From Candidatus Thiopontia autotrophica (lineage in GTDB: Bacteria; Pseudomonadota; Gammaproteobacteria; GCF-002020875): a stretch of 42,348 nucleotides of DNA. Positions within the stretch are counted from its first letter, which is position 1, and the number at the start of each line of letters is the position of its first letter. The stretch covers positions 1 to 42,348 of the forward strand of contig JACNFK010000030.1 of NCBI GenBank assembly GCA_014384675.1. Reading direction: 5' to 3'. A program made the translations under genes and the position numbers. The notes beneath the pieces are model-generated. The model was given only the letters and a program-made list of their open reading frames with translations. It was not told where the DNA came from and searched no databases. Shown here in pieces: positions 42,342 to 42,348 of this stretch.

Positions 42342-42348
42342 TATAAAA

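Overview
The window looks like chromosomal DNA of a sulfur-oxidising gammaproteobacterium with roughly balanced GC. The evidence is gammaproteobacterial housekeeping genes (lexA, rdgC, uvrB, tcdA, a TIGR02647 protein), many periplasmic c-type cytochromes, and three Gly/Trp/Tyr-rich exported proteins resembling sulfur globule envelope proteins. A sulfur-oxidising lifestyle is an inference from those three proteins; no sulfur-oxidation enzyme is encoded here. The window runs from a tRNA-Arg(ACG) gene to a tRNA-Asn(GTT) gene. It holds no CRISPR array, no prophage and no transposase.

Layout. 1-4.5 kb: tRNA-Arg, a sulfur-globule-like protein, a 49-residue membrane peptide, tcdA, then an unrecognised three-gene membrane/coiled-coil operon with an almost leaderless promoter. 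4.6-8.4 kb: an arsenosugar biosynthesis operon (arsM, arsS and two glycosyltransferases), with the frameshifted tail of an MFS transporter beyond its 3' end. 8.6-10.6 kb: a DUF47 protein and a PiT phosphate transporter, divergent from arsM. 10.6-17.1 kb: a tightly coupled operon encoding a fatty-acid-hydroxylase-family enzyme, a TVP38 membrane protein, a polyferredoxin fused to a GltD-like flavoprotein, a membrane-anchored octaheme cytochrome of the hydroxylamine oxidoreductase (HAO) type, a pentaheme relative of it and a small membrane protein. It is divergent from an ArsR-type regulator. 17.5-22.4 kb: an RND/MMPL exporter operon (pump, LolA-like periplasmic protein, DUF1302-like barrel). Its LolA-like gene carries a 155-bp MITE-like insertion in frame inside the signal-peptide region.

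22.4-34.7 kb is a large copper/cytochrome region. One block has copA, a TlpA thioredoxin, several monohaem cytochromes, a DUF4399 protein and a propeller-cytochrome fusion. Next to it are a Met-rich protein and a SHOCT protein. A second operon runs from a cytochrome c'-like protein through a copper chaperone, a response regulator and a histidine kinase with a Met-rich sensor loop to an outer-membrane protein, a periplasmic HMA protein and an NHL propeller. The NHL gene has a second MITE-like element over its 5' end. A DUF411 protein and a YqaA-type membrane protein follow on the other strand.

35.2-42.3 kb: a LexA-like protease without a DNA-binding domain, divergent from an intact lexA; two further sulfur-globule-like genes, one with four 39-bp tandem repeats; rdgC, uvrB, an aminotransferase and tRNA-Asn.

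The points most worth a second look are the HAO-like/polyferredoxin-GltD electron-transfer operon, the MITE turned into coding sequence, the arsenosugar operon with a decayed exporter, and the split LexA pair.
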